From Hygrophila difformis (Eukaryota; Streptophyta; Magnoliopsida; Lamiales; Acanthaceae), in the NCBI GenBank assembly GCA_030278955.1, contig JAOANR010000006.1:52232915-52296914 (forward strand): DNA of 64,000 nt. The letters run 5' to 3'. Shown piece by piece: positions 11,288-21,225 of this stretch. A program made the position numbers and the translations under genes. How positions within the stretch are numbered: position 1 is the stretch's first letter; each line of letters begins with the position of its first letter. A model generated the notes under the pieces. That model saw only the letters and a program-made list of their open reading frames with translations. It made no database searches and was not told the origin of the DNA.

Positions 11288-14104
11288 TCACCGCACGGCT
11301 TGTTTAATGGGCGCAAATGAAGAGCTATTGCCAGTCAGGCATAAGCTGCGCATATTCCTCCTGGCTGGCTTCTTGCCCTCAAACTTGGCGCCAGGCTGGC
11401 GCACTTTAACACCACGGATCATATGAATCAGGCAAGAAAGGAAGCAGTCATTGTAGGTTATGACTGAGAATCATTGAATGGAAAAGGGGCTGTGGTGAGT
11501 GTATGAATGACTTACATATTTGCAATATTTTGTATCCGAGTATATAACTATGAAGTCGCCCTCTTGCAAACCATTGAATCTCACAAAATCTCCTGTTGCA
11601 GGGGAAAAGATCAAATTATGTTATGATGTCAGAGGGAATTATTCATTGGAAAAGTGATTGAATACTGATGGATTACCTGTGTTCTCAAGAAGATACATCC
11701 TGCTTTTGTTGTTAGGCCAATACCTGAATTCGTCAAACCATGGAGTAACTAAGAAATTGAATTCAGAATCCAATTTTCAACAACGCATAAATGTGTTCGT
11801 CAATCTACATAACTTGTAATTGTGTTACTATATGAAAACATACCTATAGCGCATATTCCACACGCGAGAAGTTCCTATGTCTTCCATGGCAATGGGAATC
11901 CCATCCCTCGATTCCAGCTCTGGGAGATGGCTTTCTGCTTCTTTCTGTTGAGCAGAGTTTATAGTTTAATCAGATTTTATAACTTTTTATTTTGCTGAAC
12001 AGCCTATACAGGCTAGGGTGGTGCGGACTCATGCCACACAAATTACAAAGGGATGAAAGGGGAGGGATAGGGGCCGGATGGGAAATCGAGCTCCTATAGG
12101 TTGGGGTCGGGGACTTGACCACTACGGTAAGTCCCCATCCCCCAGATTTTATAATTTGAATTCTGAGATACTATAATGCAACAAAATATATATTCATAGA
12201 ATTTATTACTTTTGGCAATACAATCCTTCCCAGATTACCAACATCACTTTGCTTAAGGACTTTCTGCAGCAAAAACTTCAAATTCTTCTCAGTCTTCCAA
12301 CCCTATTGCAATAGTAATTAAGAAACAGGTCAAATTCAAGAGCCTTTAAAATGATTGCATTAATTGAACTGCAAATCATCTAAAAACAAGTGAAACAGGC
12401 CTGCTGTTGGTGCCCATCGGTGGCAGTCTGCCCTGGAATAGTCTGTTGTGAGGGTGCCGTTGCATGTTGGTCTCCCTGAGATGCTTCCGCTGGTGGGATG
12501 TTTACTGACTCGCCATTTGGACAACAGAGCCAATCCACAGGATCACAATCCTCACTGACATCGCCTAGCATACTCGGATCATTCATTTGATTTTGGTGTT
12601 GATATGAGCTGTTATTGTGGCGGTGGTGGTGGCTGTTAAGCCGCCGTTTTCGAGCCATTCGTTTCTTTCTAGCCTCTTTTGTTGAAGAAGATCCCAATTT
12701 CATCAGTCTTTCCCCATTTGGACCCAACATCTGGTACGGATTCCCGATGGCAGCCTGCTGATGGTTCATCATGCCGCCGTTATCTGCACAAGGGCTGAAA
12801 TGAGGCTGCGGAATCGGGTAATGTGATATAGGCGGCCAGGATTGCGCGTGTTCCATTACTGGATGACTCTGATGATGATGATGATGATGATGATAATCCG
12901 GATAGGGAATCCCATTCACAACCTGAGGATTCATCGGAGCAATGGGCACTGCATTTGAAAAAGGCCCGGCGCCTGCGCCGTTCCCAGTCATCATTGGCGG
13001 CGGATAAACAGGCGGCCCGGCCGCCATCGACGGTTGCATCCAGGGTACGGTGGAAAAGCATGTGTTAGGAGGAATTGGACTGTAATTCATCAAATTGGAG
13101 CAGAAATTAGGATTTGGATTGGGATCGGGGTTTAGAAAGGATCGCCTTTTCTGGAGCTGATACTGCCCAACCCATTCCAGAATCAGTTTCAGAAGCTGTT
13201 TTTTGCCCTCCTCTGTATTTCCCAACCGCTTCGAAGCACTTTCAATGGTAGATCGTTTAAGTTTTATACTTCTCATGTCTTCAGCCGAAATGCAATCCTT
13301 GTTTTGTTTCAACCACTCGAAGAAGATGACGGCCAGCTCGCTGTTCCCCTGGAGGAAACTAAATCCATCGTCGCTGTCATCTTGCCCATCGATTTTTACC
13401 GCCGGCAACGCCTGCTGGTGGTCACCAAGAAATTCATCGCTTTGGAAAACCGAAGATGGGTCCCAAAATTCATTGTTGTCAATCAGATCCATATACCCGA
13501 AATTCTCCATCACATCAATGCAATCCACGTCTCCCAGGCCGTCGTCGTCGTGATAGGACGACGGAGGGAGTTCCATTGAGGCGGTGGAGGACAAGGTGGC
13601 AACCGGATCGTCGCCGGCGTTGTTTGTCAGCTCCTGGAGAGTCATTCGCTCCGCCTCTTCCTCTTTGTCCGACCTAATCGTCGTCGCTGAGGAGGAAGTC
13701 GAATTCGCCGCGAAAACCACCTTCTTTGCCGCCTCCGGCGTGGAGGAAGACGAGAACATGCAGGGAAAATCAGGCAACGGAGGAAAGTCACTGTAAAAAA
13801 TGGCGGAATCGTTCACATCCAGAAGATTCTCTTGCTCCGCTCTATCAAGCCACGAATCTTTCTCGCCAATCGTATCCATCACCCGTTCCGCCGCCGTCCG
13901 GTTGTCCTCCTCCATAGGATCGAAGTAATTAGGGTTTCCATTTCCACTTCCATTTCCTCCAACCCCCACATAACCGCTTTCCTCCTCCGCCGTCACGGCA
14001 CCACCGTCAATCTTCATCCCAACATTTCCATCACCAAAATCCAGAAGATCTCGCTCCCCCATTTCATCCTTAATCATCTCGACAATGCAGGATTCCCACT
14101 CCAA
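11288..14104 (-). CDS. ABI3: ABI3/VP1-type B3 transcription factor (six exons)
   Basis: This encodes a seed-maturation and abscisic-acid-response transcription factor acting in the nucleus. Exons inferred on the minus strand: 14104-12401, 12302-12210, 11944-11844, 11723-11677, 11592-11516 and about 11419-11288, giving about 717 codons. Exon 1 carries an acidic N-terminus and the B1 region ([10 protein letters not shown] to QKRR, about residues 258-321). Pro/His-rich stretches with seven consecutive His follow, then the basic B2 motif [15 protein letters not shown] (about 471-485). Exons 2-6 encode the B3 DNA-binding domain ([56 protein letters not shown]). Introns 2-4 use GT-AG and intron phases match. 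Intron 1 appears to use a GC donor, and the last intron lacks an AG before IRGVKV. The segment TKYCKY, where TKCGKY is usual in the family, is another departure. The gene may be partly impaired. The start at 14104 gives the family-typical N-terminus. Confidence 0.9.
11999..12145 (-). mobile_element. tRNA-type SINE in ABI3 intron 2
   Basis: On the minus strand the segment begins GGGGACTTACCGTAGTGGTC, which resembles a tRNA A box. About 35 bases later it has GCTCGATTTCCCATC, which resembles a B box. A closely similar segment with a poly-A tail lies at about 59256-59434. The copy lies within the second ABI3 intron (11945-12209) in the sense direction. The ends are approximate. Confidence 0.6.
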
Positions 14105-14490
14105 AATCTACACGATAGCAAACAACAACAAAGATAACAAAGACAAATCCAATTAATTGTAGCGGTGAATGGTGAATGGTGGATTGTAGCGGCGCAAAGT
14201 TGAATGGTTGAGGTAGCCATGCGTTCAATGGTGAATGGTTGATTTTATCGGCGCTTCTCAGCCTTTCCCAGTTGAAAAAAAAACACATCAGTTTCTTCTT
14301 TTGTTTTTTGGTTTTTTCCCTACACTAACACAGACAGACTGGAATTGGCGGGAAAATTCTAGCCCTATTAAGGCGCGTGAACCACGCGCTCAAAAGGTGC
14401 GTCACAGGCCATCATAATCAAATCAATTGCGTTTTCCTTTCGCTTCTCCTGGAATTGATTTTGGTCATTTAATTCTTCGCTGATGCGCAG
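14105..14490. other. 5' flank of ABI3 and intron side of the TXNL4B relic
   Basis: This short interval should hold the ABI3 5' untranslated region and promoter (minus strand). Just before 14491 it holds a TGATGCGCAG splice-acceptor-like sequence for the plus-strand relic. I see no first exon of the TXNL4B-like gene here and no clear RY or G-box element. A direct repeat, GGTGAATGGT, lies near 14165-14180 and again near 14232. Confidence 0.45.
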
Positions 14491-14628
14491 CTCTACAAAT
14501 CGGCGAGAGACATGTCGCGATTCGCCGTGGTGGCGTTGGTGGATGTGGATTCGGAGGAGATTCAAGTTTATGTGAAGTAGTACTTTGGTGTTCTTCATCA
14601 ATGCTCACCAAATGAAGATGGTTTCAAG
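14491..14628 (+). pseudogene. TXNL4B/Dim1-like gene relic, exon A
   Basis: The frame from 14491 reads LYKSARDMSRFAVVALVDVD and then SEEIQVYVK. This matches the thioredoxin-fold Dim1-like protein TXNL4B/DLP, a spliceosome-associated relative of U5 snRNP DIM1. A TAG follows at 14578. After a small deletion the next frame continues the fold with STLVFFINAHQMKMVSR up to a GT donor at 14629. The family has an extra stretch between these two pieces that is gone here. An acceptor-like GCGCAG precedes the exon. The first exon (N-terminus of the family) is not found upstream, where ABI3 begins. The copy is a pseudogene. Confidence 0.8.
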
Positions 14629-14640
14629 GTATGATGCATT

Positions 14641-15402
14641 TGTTAACCAAGAATTTCTTTGAGAGAGAAACCTTTTTTTTCTTATTGATGAGCATCAAAA
14701 GGATTATAAAAATTGCAAAAGGAATTACACGGAAATAAGAAAGCTGTGAAGGATTTAAAGTGCGGAATTGAAAAATACGAAAGAAAAATTGCAGAAAGGA
14801 AATGGCAGAAAGTAAAGATAATAATGCGATTCATCTTGGGGGGTTTGTGATGCCTTGCTTCCATGCCTCCTCATCTCTTTATATAGAGTGAGACGACACC
14901 CTCCTCATGTACTCATTCCTCTCCCATGTGCTCTGTATTAATGAGCCGCCATCCGCTCCTTGAATTTCGCCCTGCATGCCGCCGCCCTGCATTAGTGAGA
15001 CGCGATGCCGCCGCGATCGTCCTTGACTTCTGGTTACATCATAGGCACCTAGGAGGCGTGGCTTGAGGATACGGTTGATTGGCGGCCTGGGTCATTTTCC
15101 TGTCGCCCTTGCATTATGGTACCGGTTCTCCCATTGGGTCATTATCCGGATAAATTTTGAATTGGACCGAGCCTTGAAAAATAGATTGGGCCTTTGAAAG
15201 TGTGTCATCTTTTCCGGATATATTTTCATCGAATGGGACTTTGAAGATGTGTCCCTCCTTCCGGATATATCTTCACTGACCTGAAGAAGCGTCCTCTCTT
15301 CTGGATATATCTCCACGGACTGGGCCGGGCAATCTGGACATCGGATGGGCCTTCAACATTGGACTAACAGATATGGGCCTTTATATTTTTGTTGGGTTAA
15401 CA
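14641..15402 (-). repeat. LTR of the gag-only element (3' LTR in element sense)
   Basis: It aligns with 19473-20230 with few differences. The ends are TGTTAACC and GGTTAACA. Confidence 0.88.
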
Positions 15403-15418
15403 GATGCCCCCCTCGCGC
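15403..15418 (-). promoter_or_regulatory. polypurine tract of the gag-only element
   Basis: On the minus strand GCGAGGGGGGCATC ends immediately before TGTTAACC of the LTR. This is the expected place for the plus-strand primer. Confidence 0.65.
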
Positions 15419-15469
15419 ATTTTGTCTGATTAGCATTTTAAGACAAATTTGTGCACTTGACCTAGGGTT

Positions 15470-15520
15470 TGGAAGCCCATTAAGGCCCATTAGGGTAAAA
15501 CCCTAGCCATATAAATACCC
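15470..15520 (+). promoter_or_regulatory. housekeeping-type promoter, antisense to gag
   Basis: Two GCCCATTA site II-type motifs (15475-15490), a telo-box-like AAACCCTAG (15498-15506) and TATAAATA (15510-15517) stand in order on the plus strand. A pyrimidine-rich leader (15541-15600) follows. In plants this combination is typical of ribosomal-protein and other growth-linked genes. Its direction is opposite to gag. Confidence 0.6.
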
Positions 15521-15599
15521 TTTTACTTCAAATTTTTGGCAAGTTGCCATTTTGCTCTACTTTCCATTTTTTCCTTCTTCCTCCTCTCATTCTCCTACT

Positions 15600-17480
15600 C
15601 ATCTGCCGGCCGCCGAAGAGCCGCCGCCGGGCGCCGCCGTTCCGCCGCCATCTACACCGTTGCGTCGGACACCGCCGCCCACACCGAGCTAGGCCGCCAA
15701 CCTCTCTGCTCCGGAGGCCGCCGCCACTATGACTCCCGGAGGCCGCCAGCGCTGTTCTAGAGCAGGCCGCCACTCCTTCTTCGCACGAGGCCGCCGCTGC
15801 CTCGAGGAGCCGCCATCATCTCCTTGAAGGCCGCCAACCTTGGCCGCCATTCTTCGCTGGAGGCCGCCACCACCAAGGCCGGAAGCCGCCATCCATTCCT
15901 CAAGAGGCCGCCACCCTCGCCCTAAAGGGCCCCCACCTTCGCCCCAGCAGACCGCCACCACCGATGCCGCCATTCGAGGCTGCTTTGGCCGCCACCGCCA
16001 CCCTAGAGGGCCGCCACCTTTTTCCTCGGAGGCCGCCACCCTCATCGCAGCACGAGGTTGCCACCACCGGAGCACGAGGCTGCCACCTTCCAGTGAGAGG
16101 CCGCCACCTCACGAGTACGAGGCCACCACTTGACTTCGCCGCCACCCTTCGCCTGGAGGCCACCAGGACGCAAGGATGGAGGCCGCTAGCCAGGGAGGCC
16201 GCCAAGATGGAGGCCGCTAGCCAAGGAGCCCGCGAGGACGGAGGTCGCCAGCCAGGGAGGTCACGAGCCAGGCAGGCCGCCAGGATGGAGGCCGCCAGGA
16301 TGGGAGGCCGCCAGGACGCAAGGATGGAGGCCGCTAGCCAGGGAGGCCGCCAGGACGCAAGGATGGAGGCCGCTAGCCAGGGAAGCCGCCAGGATGGAGG
16401 CCGCGAGCCAGGGAGGCCGCCAGCCAGGGAGGCCACGAGCCAGGACGCCAGGATGGAGGCCGCTAGCCAGGGAGGCCGCGAGCCAGTGAGGCCGCCAGGA
16501 TGGAGGCCGCTAGCCAGGGAGGCCGCGAGCCAGTGAGGCCGCTAGCTAGGGAGGCCGCCAGGATGCAAGGATGCAGGCAGCTAGCCAGGGAGGATGGAGG
16601 CCGCTAGTCAGGGAGGCCGCCAGGATGGAGGCCGCTAGCCAGGGAGGCCGCCATCCAGGGAGGCAGCCAGGATGGAGGCCGCCAGCCAGGGAGGCCACAA
16701 GCCAGGGAGGCCGCCAGGATAGAGGCCGCCAGGATGGCCGCCGCTAGCCAGGGAGGCCGACATGACGCAATGATGGAGGCCGCTAGCCAGGGTGACCGCC
16801 AGGATGGAAGCCGCTAGCCAAGGAGGCCGCCAGGATGGAGGCCGCCAGCCAGGGAGGCCACGAGCCAGGCATGCCGCCAGGACGCAAGGATGGAGGCCGC
16901 TCGCCAGGGAGGCCGCCAGGACACAAGGATGGAGGCCGCTAGCCAGGGAGGCCTTCAGGATGGAGGCCGCAAGTCGGGGAGGCCGCCAGGATGGAGGACA
17001 CGAGCCAGGGAGGCCGCCAGGATGGAGGCCGCTAGCCAGGGAGGCCGCCAGGACGCAAGGATGGAAGCCGCTAGCCAGGGAGGCCGCCAGGACGCAAGGA
17101 TGGAGGCCGCTAGCCAGGGAGACCGCCAGGATGGAGGCCGCTAGCCAAGGAGGCCGCGAGCCAGGGAGACCGCCAGGATGGAGGCCGCCATCCAGGGAGG
17201 CCGCCAGGATGGAGGCCGCCGCCAGGATGGAGGCCGCCGCCAGGATGGAGGCCGCCGCCAGGATGGAGACCGCTATCCAGTGAGGCTGCCATCCAGGGAG
17301 GCCGCCAGCCAGGGAGGCCGCCATCCAAGGAGCGCCGCCAGTCTTCTTGTGAGAGGCCGCCATCCTTCCTTTTGCTCCGGAGGCCATCTTCCTTGCCTTG
17401 GACACCTCGAGCGCCGCCATCCATAGCCGAGGAGCCGCCATCACCAGTGCACGGCCGCCGTTGATCATGTCTCAGCCGCC
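15600..17480. repeat. GC-rich minisatellite of the gag-only element
   Basis: The plus strand consists of diverged units built on ATGGAGGCCGCTAGCCAGGG and AGGCCGCCAGG, clearest from about 16140 to 17300. Common unit lengths are 31 bp, and 39 bp when GACGCAA is added. A run of 18-bp GCCGCCGCCAGGATGGAG units lies at about 17206-17270. The 5' part (15600-16140) has looser GAGGCCGCCA repeats. Long open frames exist on both strands (for example 15964-16536 plus and 16635-17468 minus). They follow from the lack of TAA-rich words, and I do not call them genes. Confidence 0.88.
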
Positions 17481-17525
17481 ACTTGAAGGGATTGGGCCGC
17501 CACAAGCTTTGTCGCCGCCTTGAGC

Positions 17526-18422
17526 TCAATTTCCAAAGCTCAACTTCGCAGCGCCCGAAATTTTCACCGCCGTTGTCAGCGTCTCCCTCCGGCATCTCCG
17601 CTTGCTGCCATTGAATGTTGAATTAGAATTGAAAACACAGAACAACTCAGAGGACGTTACTATTATTGTTATTATTATTATTGATTTTCTATTTTTTTTA
17701 TTATTATTATTATTTTTTTTTAATTTTCTGGTCGCCGTTGATCGCGTTCCATGGTTGTTTCTACCAAGAGTCACTACAGCAATCACCATCCTTGGTTCGT
17801 CCTCATCTGTATCCGGTTTTATTTTCTTGAAATAAGTCTCACATGTAGGCCGACGCTTTTCATCGCGTTCCTCATGAAACTTTTACAAGCGGGCCGCTTT
17901 CTCGGCCGGTTGGGCAAGATTAGTGGAATCTTGCACCATTAAATACTCTTTCAGTTTTGGCAACATATTTACCACTGCAACGTTGGTTATCTCTTTTTCA
18001 GGGACCACCATTGTGCATCGGCTCTTGAGCCGCTGTAATCTATTAATGAATGTAATTACCGCCTCATTGGCAAATTGTTTGGCATTAGTTAAGTCCGCGA
18101 GACTCACCTGTGACAGTGGCGTGTAAAACCTGTCATGGAATGCCTGCTCGAGATCGGCCCAATTTTGAATTGAGTTAGGCCGCAAGGAAGCAAACCATGT
18201 GAATGCAGGTCCAGTCAGAGATGAGCTGAACAGCCTTAGCTTCAGCCAATCGTTGGCCGCTGCTTCGCCACATTGAGCAGTAAACCTACCCACATGTTCT
18301 ACTGTGGATTTTCTGTCTTCTCCCGAGAACGTGGTGAACTCGGGAATCTTGAAGCCCCTAGGGTATGGCTGCATAGTGTCTACCCAATCAGGGTAAGGTT
18401 TCATGTATGTAGGACGCTCCAT
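17526..18422 (-). pseudogene. Ty3/gypsy gag of the gag-only element
   Basis: From 18422 the minus strand encodes MERPTYMKPYPDWVDTMQPY and the plant retrotransposon gag domain: PEFTTFSGEDRKSTVEHVGRF, WLKLRLFSSSLTGPAFTWF, NWADLEQAFHDRFY and FINRLQRLKSRC. A stop lies at 17883-17885. Just past it another frame reads HEERDEKRRPTCETYFKK, which is the expected continuation after KAAR, so a small frameshift lies near 17885. The continuation runs to about 17720. The protein would form the capsid. No zinc knuckle is seen. The upstream Pro/Ala-rich frame (18752-18432) may be a gag N-terminal extension. Confidence 0.82.
17640..17725. repeat. ATT/TTA-rich simple repeat
   Basis: Runs of ATT and TTATTA separate the gag end from the GC-rich minisatellite. 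They contrast sharply in base composition with it. Confidence 0.85.
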
Positions 18423-18431
18423 CAGCCTTAG

Positions 18432-19239
18432 TTAAATCCCAAAATGTTGTTGCATCACGTCTGCCAGCAACTCGGGTGAGACCGCCGGTGCCTGCGTAAG
18501 AGGCATGGTGGCTGGAGGCACGACAGCTTGAACTGCAGGGGCCGCGGGCACTCCACATGGTTGTGGCACCTGCCCTCCTATGGCGGCTAGAGTAGGTATG
18601 GTGGCTGGTGTGATGGGTACCGCCACCACTCCACATGGCTGTGGCGTCTGCCCTCCTATGGCGGCTAGAGTAGGTATGGCGGCTGGTGTGATGGGTACCG
18701 CCGCCACTCCACATGGTTGTAGCGCCTGCCCCCTAGGGTTGGTGGCATCCAATCAGGGTTTAGAGGCGCCGCCACATAGGGTGTGGTCGGAACGTTCGGG
18801 ACATGAGTTGCCACTTGACGTGGCGCCATGCTATGTCCGCCCGCCGTACAGCCCGGCGTAGTGCTGGCCGCCATCAAGGGACTCGAAGGAGCATAGACAG
18901 GCATAGGAGATACTGCCTATCTTGAGTTCGGCATGTTAGGTGCCGCAGGAGCAAAGGCATAAGCAGCTTGTATGAGAATGGGAACATACTGGCCACGCCT
19001 CCGGACTCCTGAAGTGGCGGCTGGCCAAGTGTGGTTCCCCAAGTCCGCTGTTGGCCTCCTGACAGTCCCGGATCTAGGATGCTAAGCGTCGTATTCACGC
19101 CGTTCATATGAGTAGTTTCATCCCGCAGGAGATGTATGGAACTACACACTCTCTCGATCTGATCGGTCATAGCAGGCCGCATTGCTTCCATTAAGTGCAT
19201 CGTGAGTAAAGGCATAAACTCGGCCATCGATTCTGTCAT
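18432..19239 (-). other. Pro/Ala-rich leader region of the gag-only element with 78-bp tandem repeat
   Basis: Open minus-strand segments 19239-18874, 18904-18665 and 18752-18432 lie between the primer-binding site and gag. The last contains about two and a half copies of a 78-bp (26-residue) unit reading LQPCGVAAVPITPA and IPTLAAIGGQ (18575-18740). The unit length keeps the frame, which supports coding in the past. The frames do not join without shifts. Confidence 0.55.
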
Positions 19240-19450
19240 CGATATCCGTATTTGTTCAGACAGGGTGGGAATCTGTGTTGTTTCCTGTCGTGGTTGAGAA
19301 GTGCTCGCCGCATCATCGGCGTTCTTAAAAGGTGTTCTAATCGGTGTGTCCTCGTGTAGCTACATTTCTTCAAATTTTTTGTGTTAATACTCTTACTACT
19401 CGTCCAGATCTAAGTAGCATACACTTCTAAGCGGATATGGTTTCCACTCG

Positions 19451-19470
19451 TGTCCCACTGGGCGTGCCAA
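19451..19470 (-). promoter_or_regulatory. primer-binding site of the gag-only element
   Basis: TTGGCACGCCCAGTGGGACA lies two bases from the end of the right-hand LTR. It has the TGG start of a tRNA-complementary primer site, and I do not assign the tRNA. It fixes the element as minus-strand. Confidence 0.75.
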
Positions 19471-19472
19471 TT

Positions 19473-20230
19473 TGTTAGCCAAGAATTTCTTTGAGGGAGA
19501 AACCTCTTTTTTTGATTGATGAGTATCAAAAGGATTACAAAAATTGCAGAAAGGAATTACACGGAAATAAGAAAGCTGTAAAGGATTTAAAGTGCGGAAT
19601 TGAAAAATACGAAAGAAAACTTGCAGAAAGGAAATGGCAGAAAGTAAAGATAATAATGCGATTCCTCTTGGGGGTTTGTGATGCCTTGCTTCCATGCCTC
19701 CTCATCTCTTTATATAGAGTGAGACACCCTTCTCATGTACTCATTCCTCTCCCATGCGCTCTGCATTAATGAGCCGCCATCCTCTCCTTGAATTTCGCCC
19801 TGCATGCCGCCGCCCTGCATTAGTGAGACGCGATGCCGCCGCGATCGTCCTTGACTTCTGGTTACATCATAGGCACCTAGGAGGCGTGGCTTGATGATAC
19901 GGCTGATTGGCGGCCTGGGTCACTTTCCTGTCGCCCTTGCATTATGGTACCGGTTCTCCCATTGGGTCATTATCCGGATAAATTTTGAATTGGACCGAGC
20001 CTTGAAAAATAGATTGGGCCTTTGAAAGTGTGTCCTCTTTTCCGGATATATTTTCATCGAATGGGACTTTGAAGATGTGTCCCTCCTTCTGGATATATCT
20101 TCACTGACCTGAAGACGTGTCCTCTCTTCTAGATATATCTCCACGGACTGGGCCGGGCAATCTGGACATCGGATGGGCCTTCAACATTGGACTAACAGAT
20201 ATGGGCCTTAATATTTTTGTTGGGTTAACA
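19473..20230 (-). repeat. LTR of the gag-only element (5' LTR in element sense)
   Basis: It is the partner of 14641-15402 and ends GGTTAACA at 20230. It begins TGTTAGCC, one base different from the other copy. Confidence 0.88.
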
Positions 20231-20499
20231 ACATTGCAATTCATTCATTCTCTCTCTTCTTGATCCCATTTTTTGCGATTGTAGCTTCATGCGTTGAGCA
20301 AACTTTTGTTCTTTCTTATGCAATAGGATATGATGATTTTCTCCCCACTATAATTATGCAATTTTATCCCATTCGATATGCATTTCATTTGAAACACAAA
20401 GTATAATTGTTGCTTCGATGACCAACGATATTATGTGGTAAAAAGTCTCATGCTTTCATATTATGGTGCTCTTAATCGTTTTTGTTTCAAATATTCCAG

Positions 20500-20514
20500 A
20501 AGTCCTGACCATAC
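20500..20514 (+). pseudogene. TXNL4B relic exon B, left piece
   Basis: After a TATTCCAG acceptor the exon begins AAGTCCTGACCATAC. It is cut by the copia element whose target duplication is the final CATAC. The rest of the exon resumes at 51544. In the frame that joins exon A it reads SPDHT. Confidence 0.8.
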
Positions 20515-21191
20515 TGTTGGGGTCCTCCCAACATGTGAAGGGAAACGTCTTTGTTCCCTTAGTCAAATATTATTGCCCATGAGGTCTACTTGTTTTCCAG
20601 CTGCCAAAGAAGAATAAAAGAGGTGAGAGGAGAGAAGCTGCTAATAATATTCCACACAGAACAGCAACCAGAGAAAGAAAAGAAAACAGAGAGAAAAACG
20701 CAGCAGCCATCCCCTCCGACCAGTTTCCGATTTCCTACCAAACGGCGTATCAAATCTTGTCTGATCGGGTTGAAATTTTTACAGCAGCTGCGGGACATCT
20801 TGTTCTTCACTTTGTACGGTGGAGATCGGATTTCAACGGTTAGAAATTTTTGTATAATTTTCTATTTGGGGCTGCAGTTTTGAGTTCTTATTTTCCGATT
20901 TGGTGTTCTTGGTGGAGTTGAGATTGTGGTGACTTTGTGTTGTTGTAAGGCCACATCTTTTGTTGTAATTTGGGCAGACTTGGTGTAATCTCCTTTTGGT
21001 GATAGTGGATTTGATATAGGCTCAAGAGCCTCGTGGTTTTTACCTTTCGAATTGAAAGGGTTTTCCACGTAAATCCTTGTGTTCATTGTTTGCTTGTTTT
21101 TGTTAATGTTCCTGCGAAATTCTAACAACTTGGGAATTAAGTGTCCGCTGTGAAATTTGAACTTGTGAAGTTATTTGGTGAATTCCCAACA
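20515..21191 (+). repeat. 5' LTR of the Tork-like copia element
   Basis: It starts TGTTGGGGTCC and ends GAATTCCCAACA, with a partner of equal length at 50862-51538. Confidence 0.95.
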
Positions 21192-21194
21192 GAG

Positions 21195-21206
21195 TGGTAT
21201 CAGAGC
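21195..21206 (+). promoter_or_regulatory. primer-binding site, initiator tRNA-Met type
   Basis: TGGTATCAGAGC, three bases after the LTR, is the standard copia site complementary to the 3' end of initiator tRNA-Met. Confidence 0.92.
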
Positions 21207-21225
21207 TATTGTTGTTGTTAGAATT

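Larger units (their letters stand above)
14641..20230 (-). mobile_element. gag-only (TR-GAG-type) Ty3/gypsy-related LTR element
   Basis: Two direct repeats of about 760 bp (14641-15402 and 19473-20230) begin TGTTA(A/G)CC and end GGTTAACA, perfect or near-perfect inverted ends. The flanks GCATT and ACATT are a five-base target duplication with one mismatch. On the minus strand a primer-binding site, a proline-rich ORF and a Ty3/gypsy gag lie after the LTR. A GC-rich minisatellite then fills the place where pol should be. No protease, reverse transcriptase or integrase is visible, so the element depends on a partner. It sits in an intron of the TXNL4B relic. Confidence 0.87.

Noticed and set aside
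12780..14137. Frames in other phases over ABI3 exon 1
   Set aside because: They are shadows of a GC-rich coding exon whose own frame carries the B1 and B2 motifs.
15900..17595. Long open frames on both strands across the GC-rich minisatellite
   Set aside because: The unit lengths (31 and 39 bp) change frame, and openness comes from lack of AT-rich stop words. No domain is present.
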